From: VBDM01 sp049802235
GTDB lineage: Bacteria > Pseudomonadota > Gammaproteobacteria > Burkholderiales > SG8-39
Length of the DNA: 64,000 nt
Direction of reading: 5' to 3'
Assembly: GCA_049802235.1 (NCBI GenBank)
Contig: JBARMB010000055.1
Location: forward strand, 1-64,000
The position numbers were made by a program, and so were the translations under genes. This document shows positions 1 to 8,253 of this stretch, piece after piece (positions within the stretch are counted from its first letter, which is position 1; each line of letters begins with the position of its first letter). The notes under the pieces are model-generated. The model saw only the letters and a list, made by a program, of their open reading frames with translations, had not been told where the DNA came from and made no database searches.

Positions 1-216
1 CCTGCGCCGGCTGCCGCGCCCGCGACGCCACGGCCGGTCGCACAAGGGAAACCCGAGCCGAGTCCGGCCGAGCGAATCGCGCAGCTCATGGCCGCGGAGC
101 ACGCCGAGACCGAACGCCGCAAAAAAAAGCTGCGGCGCATTGGCATCATTTTTCCGGCTGCAATCCTGGCGGCGGCCGTCCTCTGGCTGCTCCGCACCCT
201 TTTGCGCCGCCACTGA
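1..216 (+). CDS. C-terminal fragment of an anchored protein (partial)
   Basis: An open frame enters from the left edge and stops at TGA 214-216, giving 71 residues. It begins with an Ala/Pro-rich linker, continues with a charged helix-like stretch (AERIAQLMAAEHAETERRKK) and ends in one hydrophobic segment of about 18 residues (IGIIFPAAILAAAVLWLL) followed by RTLLRRH. This arrangement suggests a tail-anchored or C-terminally anchored protein whose main domain lies outside the window. I do not recognise the family. Base composition matches the neighbours. Confidence 0.55.
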   Translation, partial: PAPAAAPATPRPVAQGKPEPSPAERIAQLMAAEHAETERRKKKLRRIGIIFPAAILAAAVLWLLRTLLRRH

Positions 217-324
217 CCGATTTCCCGGCAGCGCTGCAGCAAGGGATTGTGCCGAGCTTTAGGCAAACGGAATGATTCCAGAGGAGCGCCTGTTTACACT
301 TATTCAGAGCTTCCTTAGCGGGAA

Positions 325-330
325 TAGAAT
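325..330 (+). promoter_or_regulatory. Possible -10 box (TAGAAT) upstream of the DoxX gene
   Basis: TAGAAT followed by TACC lies 41 bases before the DoxX start. The same TAGAATTACC string occurs upstream of gshA at 6772. No good -35 at 17 bases is visible, so this is tentative. Confidence 0.3.
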
Positions 331-370
331 TACCATCGGGCCGACAAACCCCCTGGAGGAAGAAAGAACC

Positions 371-832
371 ATGAGTCCTTCCAACAACGAGCCGAAACTT
401 CTGCTTCCCCAGCTCAAGCCGTTCTACGATCGCGTCGAGCCGCTTTCCTGGTTGTGGGTACGAATGACAGTCGGGCTCATGGTCCTCCCGCATGGCTGGC
501 CCAAGTTGATGGCCGGGATCGAAGGCACTGCCGCACAGTCGTTTGTGAAGCGGGGGCTTTGGGTCGGAGCGGCGGAGCCGCTCGCCGTGTTTCTGATTCT
601 GCTGGAGACCGTCGGCGGGGTGTGCGTGGCACTCGGCCTGTTCACACGCTTTTTCGCGGCTGCCATCACCATCGAAATGGCCACGATCGTGAGCATCTAT
701 CTGCCCAAGGGCTACGGGTGGACCGGTCCCGGCTATGAATACGTGATGATGTGGGGCCTGGTCATGTTCGCCGTCGCGCTGCGTGGCGGCGGTCCCTTTT
801 CGCTCGACCGAAAAATCGGCTGGCAGCTCTAG
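371..832 (+). CDS. DoxX family membrane protein
   Basis: A 153-residue integral membrane protein with four predicted hydrophobic helices. It shows the DoxX pattern: an early helix with GLMVLPHGWPKL, then LLETVGGVCVALGLFTR and a final helix before a short basic tail. ATG 371 was preferred over an in-frame ATG at 272 because GGAGGAAG stands directly upstream at about 356-363 and the extra residues have no DoxX character. DoxX proteins are membrane proteins linked to redox and sulfur metabolism, but the role of most members is unknown. It is followed 46 bases later by a Bug-type binding protein on the same strand. Confidence 0.85.
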   Translation: MSPSNNEPKLLLPQLKPFYDRVEPLSWLWVRMTVGLMVLPHGWPKLMAGIEGTAAQSFVKRGLWVGAAEPLAVFLILLETVGGVCVALGLFTRFFAAAITIEMATIVSIYLPKGYGWTGPGYEYVMMWGLVMFAVALRGGGPFSLDRKIGWQL

Positions 833-878
833 CACGGCGCGGCCGGCGAATCTTTCCGCACGTTACCGAGGAGTTCCT

Positions 879-1871
879 GTGAACATCGTCCTTCGCAACA
901 CCCGAATCTTTTCCCTGCCGCGATGGGCGTGCGCCCTGGCGCTTGCCTTCGCCGCCTTCGGCGCGTGCGCGCAGAGCTATCCGACTCGCCCGATCAAGAT
1001 CATTGTTCCCTTCGGCGCAGGGGGCGTCGCCGACATCACCGCGCGGGTCCTGGCGCAAAAAATGGGCGAAACGATAGGCCAGCAAGTGCTGGTCGAGAAC
1101 CGTCCGAGCGCGGGCGGCATTGTCGCCTCCGAGGCGGTGGCAAAAGCCGAGCCGGACGGCTACACGCTGCTTCTGGTGAGCAACGGCAACGCCGTGAGCG
1201 CGTCGCTGTTCAAGTCGCTGCCCTACGACACGGTAGGCGACTTCGCGCCGGTGTCGACGGCGGGGTTTTTCGATATCGCGGTGCTGGTGAACGGCGATTC
1301 GAAAATCGGCTCGGTGCGCGAGTTGATCGCAATGGCGAAGGCGAATCCGGACAAGTTCAACATCGGCACCATCAACATCGGCAGCACGCAGCACCTGTCG
1401 GCGGAACTGTTCCGTTCGATGGCGGGCATCGAGGCGCAGACGGTGCCGTTCAAGGGCACGCCCGCCGTGATCACCGCGCTTCGTGGCAACGACGTCCAGG
1501 TCGCATTCGAGATCCTCGCGCCGGTGATGTCGCAGATCAAGGCCGGAGCGCTCAAGGCGCTTGCGGTCACCTCCAACCGCCGCTTCCCCGGTCTGCCGAA
1601 CGTGCCGACCGTGAGCGAGAGCGGCGTACCGGGCTACCAGGCGTCCTCCTGGAACGGCATTTCGGCGCCCGCAAAGACGCCCACGGCGATCATCGACCGT
1701 CTCAACAGGGAGATCAACGCCGCACTCGCCTCGCCCGGGGTGAAGCAGCGCTTGCAGGATCTCGGGGTCGAAGCACGCGCAAGCACACCCGATGCGCTGA
1801 AGGAACTGCTGGTCGCCGAAATCGCCAAGTGGCGCGCGGTGATCGAGCGCGCGAAAATCGAAAGGCAGTAG
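879..1871 (+). CDS. Bug-family (TctC-like) solute-binding protein
   Basis: A 330-residue periplasmic binding protein. GTG 879 is chosen because AGGAG sits five bases upstream and it opens a clear signal peptide (SLPRWACALALAFAAFG, cleaved near ACAQS). The mature start YPTRPIKIIVPFGAGGVADI is the family hallmark, and VENRPSAGGIVASEAVAKAEPDGYTLL is the second signature. Bug proteins deliver carboxylates and related small anions to TctAB-type membrane partners. No tctA or tctB is visible here, so this is an orphan receptor, as is common in Burkholderiales. The next gene, an amidohydrolase 13 bases on, suggests a shared catabolic substrate. Confidence 0.9.
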   Translation: MNIVLRNTRIFSLPRWACALALAFAAFGACAQSYPTRPIKIIVPFGAGGVADITARVLAQKMGETIGQQVLVENRPSAGGIVASEAVAKAEPDGYTLLLVSNGNAVSASLFKSLPYDTVGDFAPVSTAGFFDIAVLVNGDSKIGSVRELIAMAKANPDKFNIGTINIGSTQHLSAELFRSMAGIEAQTVPFKGTPAVITALRGNDVQVAFEILAPVMSQIKAGALKALAVTSNRRFPGLPNVPTVSESGVPGYQASSWNGISAPAKTPTAIIDRLNREINAALASPGVKQRLQDLGVEARASTPDALKELLVAEIAKWRAVIERAKIERQ

Positions 1872-1884
1872 CGGAGTCTCAGGG

Positions 1885-2751
1885 GTGAAGACCATCGCTC
1901 CGCCCGACCCCAATCCGGTCAAGCCCGGATACGTCCCGCCGCCGGGCGCGTGCGACGCGCATTGCCACGTATTCGGTCCGGCGCACAAGTTTCCCTATGC
2001 CGCCGACCGGCCGTACACGCCCCCGGATGCGCCCGTCGAGCAGCTGCGCAAGCTGCACGCTCACCTGGGCATCAGTCGCGCGGTGATCGTTCACCCGAGC
2101 TGCCACGGCGCCGACATGCGCGTGACCCTGGATGCCATAGCCTCGAGCAACGGCAACTACCGCGGCGTCGCCGTCGTCGGGAAAAACGCGACCGACGCGG
2201 AGCTCGAGCGGCTCAACGCCGGCGGCATCCGGGGCGTGCGCTTCAACTTCGTCGCGCATCTGGGCGGCGCGCCCGACCTCGAACTGTTCGATCGCATGCT
2301 CGGCCGCGTCGCCGGGCTCGGATGGCACGTGGTGCTGCATCTGGATGCCGACGACATCCTGACCTACGCCGACCGCATCAGGCGCATCCGCGTCCCCTTC
2401 GTGATCGACCACATGGGACGGGTCAAGGCCGCGGGCGGACTGGAGCAGAAGCCCTTCAGGATGCTGCTGCAGCTGATGCGCAACGAACTTGCCTGGGTGA
2501 AGGTGTGCGGCGCCGAGCGTGTCTCCTCCGCGGGCAAACCGTTCCACGACGCCATCCCGTTTGCCGCGGCGCTGATCGAAGTGGCGCCGGATCGCATCCT
2601 CTGGGGCACGGACTGGCCTCACCCCAACGTCAAGGTCATGCCCAACGACGGCGAAATCGTCGACTTGTTTGCAGCCTGCTGCGCCGACGAGGCCTTGCGC
2701 CGAAAAATCCTCGTCGACAATCCCGCGCGACTGTATTGGGCTGACGTCTGA
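1885..2751 (+). CDS. Amidohydrolase, 2-pyrone-4,6-dicarboxylate lactonase-like
   Basis: A 288-residue TIM-barrel metal-dependent hydrolase of the COG3618/LigI type. Visible signatures are DAHCHVFGP near residue 26 (the HxH metal motif), a His in VIDHMGRVKA, and ILWGTDWPHPN near the C terminus with the catalytic Asp. The LigI family opens the lactone ring of 2-pyrone-4,6-dicarboxylate in aromatic acid degradation, but many relatives act on other lactones. GTG 1885 has GGAG eight bases upstream. Close spacing to the preceding Bug gene suggests co-transcription and a role in breaking down the imported carboxylate. The substrate is an inference. Confidence 0.8.
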   Translation: MKTIAPPDPNPVKPGYVPPPGACDAHCHVFGPAHKFPYAADRPYTPPDAPVEQLRKLHAHLGISRAVIVHPSCHGADMRVTLDAIASSNGNYRGVAVVGKNATDAELERLNAGGIRGVRFNFVAHLGGAPDLELFDRMLGRVAGLGWHVVLHLDADDILTYADRIRRIRVPFVIDHMGRVKAAGGLEQKPFRMLLQLMRNELAWVKVCGAERVSSAGKPFHDAIPFAAALIEVAPDRILWGTDWPHPNVKVMPNDGEIVDLFAACCADEALRRKILVDNPARLYWADV

Positions 2752-2829
2752 TCAGCGATGGCAGCATTTTCGATCTGCTGCCGATGTGGGAGCCCGGTGC
2801 CACGTTGCGGAAGCCGGACGGCGGAAATC

Positions 2830-2905
2830 TGGCGCGCCCGGCGCGAATCGAACGCGCGACCTATGGCTTCGGAGGCCATCACTCTATCCCCTGAGCTACG
2901 GGCGC
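2830..2905 (-). tRNA. tRNA-Arg (anticodon CCG)
   Basis: The minus strand folds as a full cloverleaf of 76 bases with encoded CCA (2832-2830). The acceptor stem pairs GCGCCCG with CGGGCGC and G is the discriminator base. The D arm contains GTAGCTCAGGGGATAGAG. The anticodon stem ATGGC/GCCAT carries loop CTCCGAA, so the anticodon is CCG, reading CGG. The T arm is GCGCG TTCGATT CGCGC. It is a single gene on the strand opposite to its neighbours. Confidence 0.95.
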
Positions 2906-2917
2906 GGGGCGGCGGGA

Positions 2918-2923
2918 ATTATA
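2918..2923 (-). promoter_or_regulatory. -10 box of the tRNA-Arg promoter
   Basis: On the minus strand a perfect TATAAT lies 13 bases upstream of the tRNA 5' end, the expected distance for a tRNA promoter with a very short leader. No recognisable -35 hexamer is seen at 16-18 bases. Confidence 0.5.
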
Positions 2924-3002
2924 CACCCGGGGCTGCCGCCCCCGGGGCGTCGCGGCGCGAGCGCGGCGGCGGAACTGCTTCGCCGCGTCGCAGCGTTGGC
3001 GC

Positions 3003-3008
3003 TATAAT
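3003..3008 (+). promoter_or_regulatory. -10 box upstream of the cytochrome c gene
   Basis: Perfect TATAAT 34 bases before the ATG at 3042. The best -35 candidate is a poor TTCGCC at 2979-2984. Confidence 0.4.
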
Positions 3009-3041
3009 CCGCGCTTTTCCACGTTTGCACGAGGCGCCGCC

Positions 3042-3566
3042 ATGAGCGCGAATGAAAAAAAAGACGCGCACGAGAGTCCGATCAAGACCCCCAGGCAGCT
3101 CGTCACCGTGGTGGTGCTCGCGTTTGTCGTTCCGATCATCCTCGTCGTGCTGCTGGTGCAGTTCGTCACCGGCGGCAGCAAGCTCGACAAGAGCAGTCCC
3201 GCCATGTCGCCGGCAGCGGTGGCAAAGCGCATCAGGCCGGTCGCCGAGGTCAATATCGGGGAGTCCGCCGCAACGCAAGTTCCCGCCTTGGCATCCGCGG
3301 CGGCCACACGCGCCGCGGCCGGCAAGCCGGACGGCAAGAAGGTGTACGAGTCAACCTGCGTTGCCTGTCACGGGAGCGGTGTCGCCGGAGCGCCCAAATT
3401 CGGCGACAAGGCGGCCTGGGCGCCGCGCATCAAGACCGGCGTGCAGTCGCTTTACGCCAGCGCGCTGAAAGGCAAGAACGCGATGCCGTCCAAAGGCGGC
3501 AATCCCACGCTGCAGGAAGCGGACGTCAAGGCCGCCGTCGATTACATGGCCGGCGCGGCGAAATAG
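3042..3566 (+). CDS. Membrane-anchored class I cytochrome c (c5 type)
   Basis: A 174-residue protein with a short cytoplasmic N terminus, one membrane helix (residues about 20-43, VTVVVLAFVVPIILVVLLVQFV), an Ala-rich linker and a C-terminal monohaem domain. The haem-binding motif is CVACH near residue 106. The distal Met ligand is probably in NAMPSKGG near residue 150. The layout fits the cytochrome c5 family of betaproteobacteria, periplasmic electron carriers to terminal oxidases. It is monocistronic, between a divergent tRNA and the TRAP operon. Confidence 0.88.
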   Translation: MSANEKKDAHESPIKTPRQLVTVVVLAFVVPIILVVLLVQFVTGGSKLDKSSPAMSPAAVAKRIRPVAEVNIGESAATQVPALASAAATRAAAGKPDGKKVYESTCVACHGSGVAGAPKFGDKAAWAPRIKTGVQSLYASALKGKNAMPSKGGNPTLQEADVKAAVDYMAGAAK

Positions 3567-3745
3567 CCGGCCGCAAGCGCGACGCGGAGGGCAGATGCGG
3601 TCCACCCGTTCTCGTCGCAGGCGGGTCGAGCTCTCCGGGGCGTGCTACCCTGTCCGCCCGGCGTGGATACGCAAGCCCGATCGCAACCGGATCGCGATCC
3701 CAGAGCGGGCTGGATGAACCCGCAAGCCAAATAGGAGGAACGACC

Positions 3746-4750
3746 GTGAAGCTGATGCAACTCGCAGGCGCAGTACTCGCCCTCACGCTGGTGACGGGCG
3801 CGCAGGCCCAGCAGCCCATCATCGTCAAGTTCAGCCACGTGGTGGCGGAAGCCACGCCCAAGGGCAAAGGTGCGCTCAAGTTCAAGGAACTCGCCGAGTC
3901 GCGCACCCAGGGCAGGGTCAAGGTCGAGGTGTATCCGAACAGCACGCTGTTCAAGGACGGTGAGGAGATGCAGATGATGCAGCTCGGCAACGTGCAGATA
4001 CTGGCGCCCTCGGTATCGAAGTTCGGTCCGCTCGGGGTGCGCGAATTCGAGGTGTTCGACCTGCCCTTTATCTTCGACGACGAGAAAGACCTGCATAACG
4101 TCACGCAAGGGCGCATCGGCCAGCAGCTGTTCAAGAAGCTTGAAAGCAAGGGCATCATCGGCTTGGCCTACTGGGATAACGGCTTCAAGCAGATGAGTTC
4201 CAACAAACCGCTCAGAACGCCGGCCGACTTTCGCGGACAGAAGATACGCATCCAGTCCTCCAAGGTGCTCGATGGCCAGATGCGCGCGCTGGGTGCAACG
4301 CCGCAAGTGATGGCGTTCTCCGAGGTGTATCAGGCGCTGCAGACCGGGGTCGTGGACGGCCAGGAGAACACCTGGTCGAACATCTACACCCAGAAGTTCA
4401 ACGAGGTACAGAAGTACATCACCGTGTCGAATCACGGCGTGATCGAATACGCGGTGATCGTCAACAAGAAATTCTGGGACGGCCTGCCTGCCGACATACG
4501 CGCTACGCTCGACGGCGCGATGAAGGACGCCACCCAGTACGCGAACGATATCGCCAAGCAGGAGAACGACCAGGCGCTGGAAAAAATCAAGGCTACAGGC
4601 AAGTCGCAGATCATCGCGCTGACGCCGGAAGAGAAGAAGGCCTGGAAAAAGGCGGAACTGAAGGTGCACAGGGATAACGAGGCCACGATCGGCAAGGATC
4701 TGATCCAGGAAATCTACAAGGACACCGGTTTCGATCCGAGCAAGTTGTAA
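3746..4750 (+). CDS. dctP: TRAP transporter solute-binding protein DctP
   Basis: A 334-residue periplasmic receptor of the DctP family. GTG 3746 is preceded by a strong AGGAGG at 3733-3738. The signal peptide is KLMQLAGAVLALTLVTGAQA, cleaved before QQPI. Mature hallmarks are VKFSHVVAEATPKGKGALKF and GQKIRIQSSKVLDGQMRALGATPQ, which includes the ligand-binding Arg, and VDGQENTWSN. Length and motifs match C4-dicarboxylate receptors of the DctP1 group. It heads dctPQM, which forms a sodium-driven high-affinity importer. A stem-loop follows before dctQ. Confidence 0.93.
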   Translation: MKLMQLAGAVLALTLVTGAQAQQPIIVKFSHVVAEATPKGKGALKFKELAESRTQGRVKVEVYPNSTLFKDGEEMQMMQLGNVQILAPSVSKFGPLGVREFEVFDLPFIFDDEKDLHNVTQGRIGQQLFKKLESKGIIGLAYWDNGFKQMSSNKPLRTPADFRGQKIRIQSSKVLDGQMRALGATPQVMAFSEVYQALQTGVVDGQENTWSNIYTQKFNEVQKYITVSNHGVIEYAVIVNKKFWDGLPADIRATLDGAMKDATQYANDIAKQENDQALEKIKATGKSQIIALTPEEKKAWKKAELKVHRDNEATIGKDLIQEIYKDTGFDPSKL

Positions 4751-4759
4751 TTCAAGCCG

Positions 4760-4789
4760 GGGGCGCCATCGCTCAACCGCGGTGGCCCC
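4760..4789 (+). other. Intercistronic stem-loop between dctP and dctQ
   Basis: GGGG pairs with CCCC and CCATCGC (4766-4772) pairs with GCGGTGG (4779-4785), with one G-T pair, a 2-base bulge and a 6-base loop. There is no T-run, so it is not a classical terminator. It is placed as expected for an RNA that protects the binding-protein message and lowers expression of the downstream membrane genes. That role is inferred. Confidence 0.5.
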
Positions 4790-4804
4790 AGGAGGAGGGC
4801 GAGC

Positions 4805-5386
4805 TTGAACAAGGTGCTCAACCACCTGGAGGAGTGGCTGATCGCCTTCCTGATGGGCGGTGCGACGATCGTAATTTTTGTCGCCGTTGTCCATCGTTAC
4901 ACCTCGGGGATCCCCTGGCCTGCGCTGCAGGACTGGCTCCTGACCATCAACCTGTCCTGGGCGCAGGAGCTGTGCATTTACATGTTCGTCTGGATGGCCA
5001 AGTTCGGCGCCGCCTATGGCGTGCGCACCGGCATCCACGTAGGCGTGGACGTGCTGGTCAAGCAACTGCCCGAACGCATCGGCAAGAAGCTCATCCTCTT
5101 CGGGCTTCTCGCCGGCGCTCTGTTCACTGGCGTGGTCGGCACGTTCGGCGCCAAGTTCGTCTGGGATATCGCGCACACCGACCAGGTCTCTCCCGACCTG
5201 GAGCTGCCGGTGTGGATCGTGTTTCTCGCGATTCCGTGCGGCTCCTACCTGATGTGCTACCGCTTCCTGCAGGTCACCTGGAGCTTCTGGCGCACCGGCG
5301 ATCTGCCGCATCACGATGAGAGCCATGTCGAGGGCATCGACGACCCCGCCGAGGCCGCGCCGGTGCCGAAGGCGCCCGCGCAATGA
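4805..5386 (+). CDS. dctQ: TRAP transporter small membrane subunit DctQ
   Basis: A 193-residue protein with four hydrophobic helices, the typical DctQ size and topology. It begins LNKVLNHLEEWLIAFLMGGATIVIF and contains WAQELCIYMFVWMAKFGAAYGVRTG, the conserved DctQ core. The start is TTG 4805, supported by AGGAGGAGG at about 4790-4798. The C terminus is charged and Pro/Ala-rich. It partners DctM in the membrane and overlaps dctM by 4 bases (ATGA), so the two are translationally coupled. Confidence 0.93.
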   Translation: MNKVLNHLEEWLIAFLMGGATIVIFVAVVHRYTSGIPWPALQDWLLTINLSWAQELCIYMFVWMAKFGAAYGVRTGIHVGVDVLVKQLPERIGKKLILFGLLAGALFTGVVGTFGAKFVWDIAHTDQVSPDLELPVWIVFLAIPCGSYLMCYRFLQVTWSFWRTGDLPHHDESHVEGIDDPAEAAPVPKAPAQ

Positions 5387-6666
5387 ATTCAGCGATCATT
5401 TTCGGCCTGCTCGTCGTGCTGATGATGACCGGCATGCCGATCTCCATTGCGCTCGGCCTCACCGTGCTGACATTCGTCTTTACCATGACGCACGTCCCAA
5501 TCGAGTCGGTGGCCCTGAAGCTGTTCACCGGCATCGAGCGCTTCGAGATCATGGCGATCCCGTTCTTCATTCTTGCCGGCACCTTCCTGACCCGTGGCGG
5601 CGTGGCGCGGAAGATGATCAAATTCGCCACCTCCATGGTCGGACACTTGCACGGCGGGCTCGCACTCGCCGGCATCCTCGCGTGCGCGATGTTCGCGTTG
5701 GTGTGCGGCTCGAGCGTCGCCACCGTGGTGGCGATCGGCTCTATCGTCCTGCCCGAGATGGTGCGGGCTGGCTACCCGATGCGCTTCGGCGCCGGGGTCA
5801 TCACGGTTGCGGGCTCGCTCGGCATCCTGATGCTGCCCTCGATTCCGAAAGTGATCTACGCCATTGCGACCAACACCTCGATTGGCGCGCTGTTCGTCGC
5901 GGGGCTGGTGCCGGGGATCATCCTGACCACGATGCTGTGCGCAGTTACCTGGTATATCGCGAAAAGGCGCGGCTATCCCCGCATGCCGAGAGCGAACTGG
6001 GGAGAGCGCTGGAGGGCGTTCCGCGAAAGCGTCTGGGGCCTGATGCTCGTGGTCATCATCATCGGCGGCATCTATTCGGGAGTGTTCACCGCGACGGAGG
6101 CCGCCGCGATGAGCGCGGTGTACGCATTTTTCATTTCGGTCTTCGTCTACAAGGCGATGCCGCTAAAGGACACCTTCAAGGTGCTGCTGGCCTCGGCCAA
6201 CATGAGCGCCATGCTGCTCTACATCATCACCAACGCGGCGCTGTTCTCGTTCATCCTGACCGACGAGAACATTCCGCATGCGCTCGCGGACTGGATCCTC
6301 GGCAAGGAACTCGGACTCGTGGGCTTCCTGCTGCTCGCGAACCTGCTGCTGCTCGTCGCAGGAAATTTCATGGACCCGTCGTCCATTATTCTTATCATGG
6401 CGCCGATCCTTTATCCCGCTGCGATCGCGCTCGGCGTCAATCCCGTGCATCTCGGCATTCTGATCGACGTCAATATGGAGGTCGGGCTTTGCCACCCACC
6501 GGTCGGTCTCAATCTCTACGTCGCGAGCGGCATTAGCAAGCTCGGCATCACGGAGCTCACCGTCGCTGTTTGGCCATGGCTCCTGACCATGCTGGTGTTC
6601 CTCGTCATGGTCACCTACATGCCCGAGATGTCGCTCTGGTTGCCCAAGCTGCTCGGCATGATGTAG
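5383..6666 (+). CDS. dctM: TRAP transporter large permease subunit DctM
   Basis: A 427-residue polytopic protein with 11-12 hydrophobic segments. DctM family signatures include GLLVVLMMTGMPISIALGL at the N terminus, FFILAGTFLTRGGVARKMI, GSLGILMLPSIPKVIYAIAT and MEVGLCHPPVGLNLYVASGI near the C terminus. It forms the sodium/solute symport channel with DctQ and takes substrate from DctP. Full length with no frame break. It ends the operon, about 220 bases before gshA. Confidence 0.95.
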   Translation: MNSAIIFGLLVVLMMTGMPISIALGLTVLTFVFTMTHVPIESVALKLFTGIERFEIMAIPFFILAGTFLTRGGVARKMIKFATSMVGHLHGGLALAGILACAMFALVCGSSVATVVAIGSIVLPEMVRAGYPMRFGAGVITVAGSLGILMLPSIPKVIYAIATNTSIGALFVAGLVPGIILTTMLCAVTWYIAKRRGYPRMPRANWGERWRAFRESVWGLMLVVIIIGGIYSGVFTATEAAAMSAVYAFFISVFVYKAMPLKDTFKVLLASANMSAMLLYIITNAALFSFILTDENIPHALADWILGKELGLVGFLLLANLLLLVAGNFMDPSSIILIMAPILYPAAIALGVNPVHLGILIDVNMEVGLCHPPVGLNLYVASGISKLGITELTVAVWPWLLTMLVFLVMVTYMPEMSLWLPKLLGMM

Positions 6667-6748
6667 CCGGACGCCGGCGCCGACGCCCAACGTCAAGGAG
6701 CACAGCGCGCGTTCCCGCTTCCCGATCCGGTGTTCCGGGTCGAGAGCA

Positions 6749-6777
6749 CTGACGCCGGGCGCAGCTTCCGCTAGAAT
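6749..6777 (+). promoter_or_regulatory. Probable promoter of gshA-gshB
   Basis: CTGACG at 6749-6754 (4 of 6 to the consensus), a 17-base spacer and TAGAAT at 6772-6777 (5 of 6). The predicted start near 6784 gives a leader of about 100 bases that contains a strong hairpin. Confidence 0.5.
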
Positions 6778-6796
6778 TACCTTCCCGCTCGTTGGA

Positions 6797-6823
6797 GCGG
6801 ACGCGGCCGGGGGCCGCGTTCGC
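6797..6823 (+). other. Leader hairpin of gshA
   Basis: A 12-base-pair stem (GCGGACGCGGCC with GGCCGCGTTCGC, one G-T pair) closes a 3-base loop. It sits in the predicted gshA leader 60 bases before the start codon, with no T-run after it. It may affect message stability or translation. No known riboswitch is recognised. Confidence 0.45.
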
Positions 6824-6883
6824 CTAAGGAAGGGTTGGGCCCCTTCCGCACCGTTATGTACTCGCTTTCCGCGGAGTTCCGAC

Positions 6884-8164
6884 ATGATCCCTCATCTGAC
6901 CACTGCCCTGACCGGCCCGCTGCAGGAACTCGAGACGCGCATCCTCGCCGGCAGCGCGGCGATCGAGCACTGGTTCCGCACGCAGTGGCAGGAGCATACG
7001 CCGCCCATCTACAGCTCGGTCGACCTGCGCAATAGCGGCTTCAAGCTCGCGCCGGTGGACACCAACCTCTTTCCCGGCGGCTTCAACAACCTCAATCCGG
7101 CGTTCCAGCCGCTCTGCGTCCAGGCGGCGATGTCGGCGATCGAGAAGATCTGCCCGGAAGCGAAGAACCTGCTGCTGATCCCGGAAAACCATACGCGCAA
7201 CACGTTCTATCTGCAGAACGTGGCACGGCTGGCGACGATCATGCGCCAGGCGGGGCTCAATGTTCGCATCGGCAGCCTGAATCCCGCGATCATCGCTCCC
7301 GCCGAAATCGAGGTCCCGAACAGCCAGCCGCTCCTGCTCGAGCCGCTGGTGCGGCACGGCCGCCGCCTCGGGCTGGCCGACTTCGATCCCTGCACCATCC
7401 TGCTCAACAACGACCTTTCCGCCGGAATCCCCGACATCCTGCGCGACCTGCACGAGCAGTTCCTGCTGCCGCCGCTGCACGCCGGCTGGGCGGTGCGGCG
7501 CAAGTCCAACCACTTCGCCGCCTACGAAGAGACGGCGCAGAGTTTCGCCTCGATGCTGCAGATCGACCCCTGGCTGGTGAATCCCTATTTCTCCATGTGC
7601 GGCGAGGTCGACTTCCAGGCGCGCGAAGGCGAGGAGTGCCTCGCCACCAACGTCGACGCGCTGCTGGCGCAGATCCGCGCCAAATACCTGGAGTACGGCA
7701 TCAAGGAAAGACCGTACGTGGTGGTGAAAGCCGACGCCGGCACCTACGGCATGGGCATCATGACGGTGCGCGACGCGACCGAGGTGCGCGGCCTGAACCG
7801 CAAGCAGCGAAACAAGATGTCGGTGGTGAAGGAAGGACTGGAAGTCACCGATGTGCTGGTGCAGGAAGGCGTGCACACCTTCGAGCGCATCAACGAGGCG
7901 GTGGCCGAGCCGGTGGTGTACATGATCGACCGCTACGTCGTCGGCGGCTTCTACCGCGTGCACACCGAGCGCGGTGTGGACGAGAACCTGAACGCCCCCG
8001 GGATGAGCTTCGTTCCGCTCGCGTTCGAGGATTGCTGCACCACCCCCGACCATCACGCCGAACCGGATGCAGGACCGAATCGCTTCTATTCCTACGGCGT
8101 GGTGGCACGCTTGGCGCTGCTCGCCGCCGCCATCGAGCTCGAGCGCACCGCGCCGGCGGAGTGA
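6884..8164 (+). CDS. gshA: Glutamate-cysteine ligase, ferrooxidans/betaproteobacterial type
   Basis: A 426-residue enzyme of the GshA family found in Acidithiobacillus and betaproteobacteria, unrelated in sequence to the E. coli type. It joins glutamate and cysteine using ATP, the first step of glutathione synthesis. Recognisable stretches are VDTNLFPGGFNNLNP near residue 58, LLIPENHTRN, ILLNNDLSAGIP, and VVVKADAGTYGMGIMTVRD near residue 285. The last resembles an ATP-grasp nucleotide-binding loop. ATG 6884 follows AAGG-type sequence and gives the family N terminus. It is followed by gshB after 89 bases. Confidence 0.93.
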   Translation: MIPHLTTALTGPLQELETRILAGSAAIEHWFRTQWQEHTPPIYSSVDLRNSGFKLAPVDTNLFPGGFNNLNPAFQPLCVQAAMSAIEKICPEAKNLLLIPENHTRNTFYLQNVARLATIMRQAGLNVRIGSLNPAIIAPAEIEVPNSQPLLLEPLVRHGRRLGLADFDPCTILLNNDLSAGIPDILRDLHEQFLLPPLHAGWAVRRKSNHFAAYEETAQSFASMLQIDPWLVNPYFSMCGEVDFQAREGEECLATNVDALLAQIRAKYLEYGIKERPYVVVKADAGTYGMGIMTVRDATEVRGLNRKQRNKMSVVKEGLEVTDVLVQEGVHTFERINEAVAEPVVYMIDRYVVGGFYRVHTERGVDENLNAPGMSFVPLAFEDCCTTPDHHAEPDAGPNRFYSYGVVARLALLAAAIELERTAPAE

Positions 8165-8185
8165 TGACGGATGTGTGACAAGCCC

Positions 8186-8222
8186 CACCCTCTCCCCAAT
8201 CCTCTCCCCGAGGGAGAGGAGG
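8186..8222 (+). repeat. CCCTCTCCCC-type intergenic repeat with hairpin
   Basis: CCCTCTCCCC is followed by a perfect 8-base-pair stem, CCTCTCCC (8201-8208) and GGGAGAGG (8212-8219), with loop CGA. This pyrimidine-rich palindrome is a widespread intergenic repeat of GC-rich proteobacteria. Here it sits between gshA and gshB and could act as a processing or stability signal. Confidence 0.6.
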
Positions 8223-8253
8223 ACGTGCAGCTCTGCGCGGCGCGCCTCGCCCA

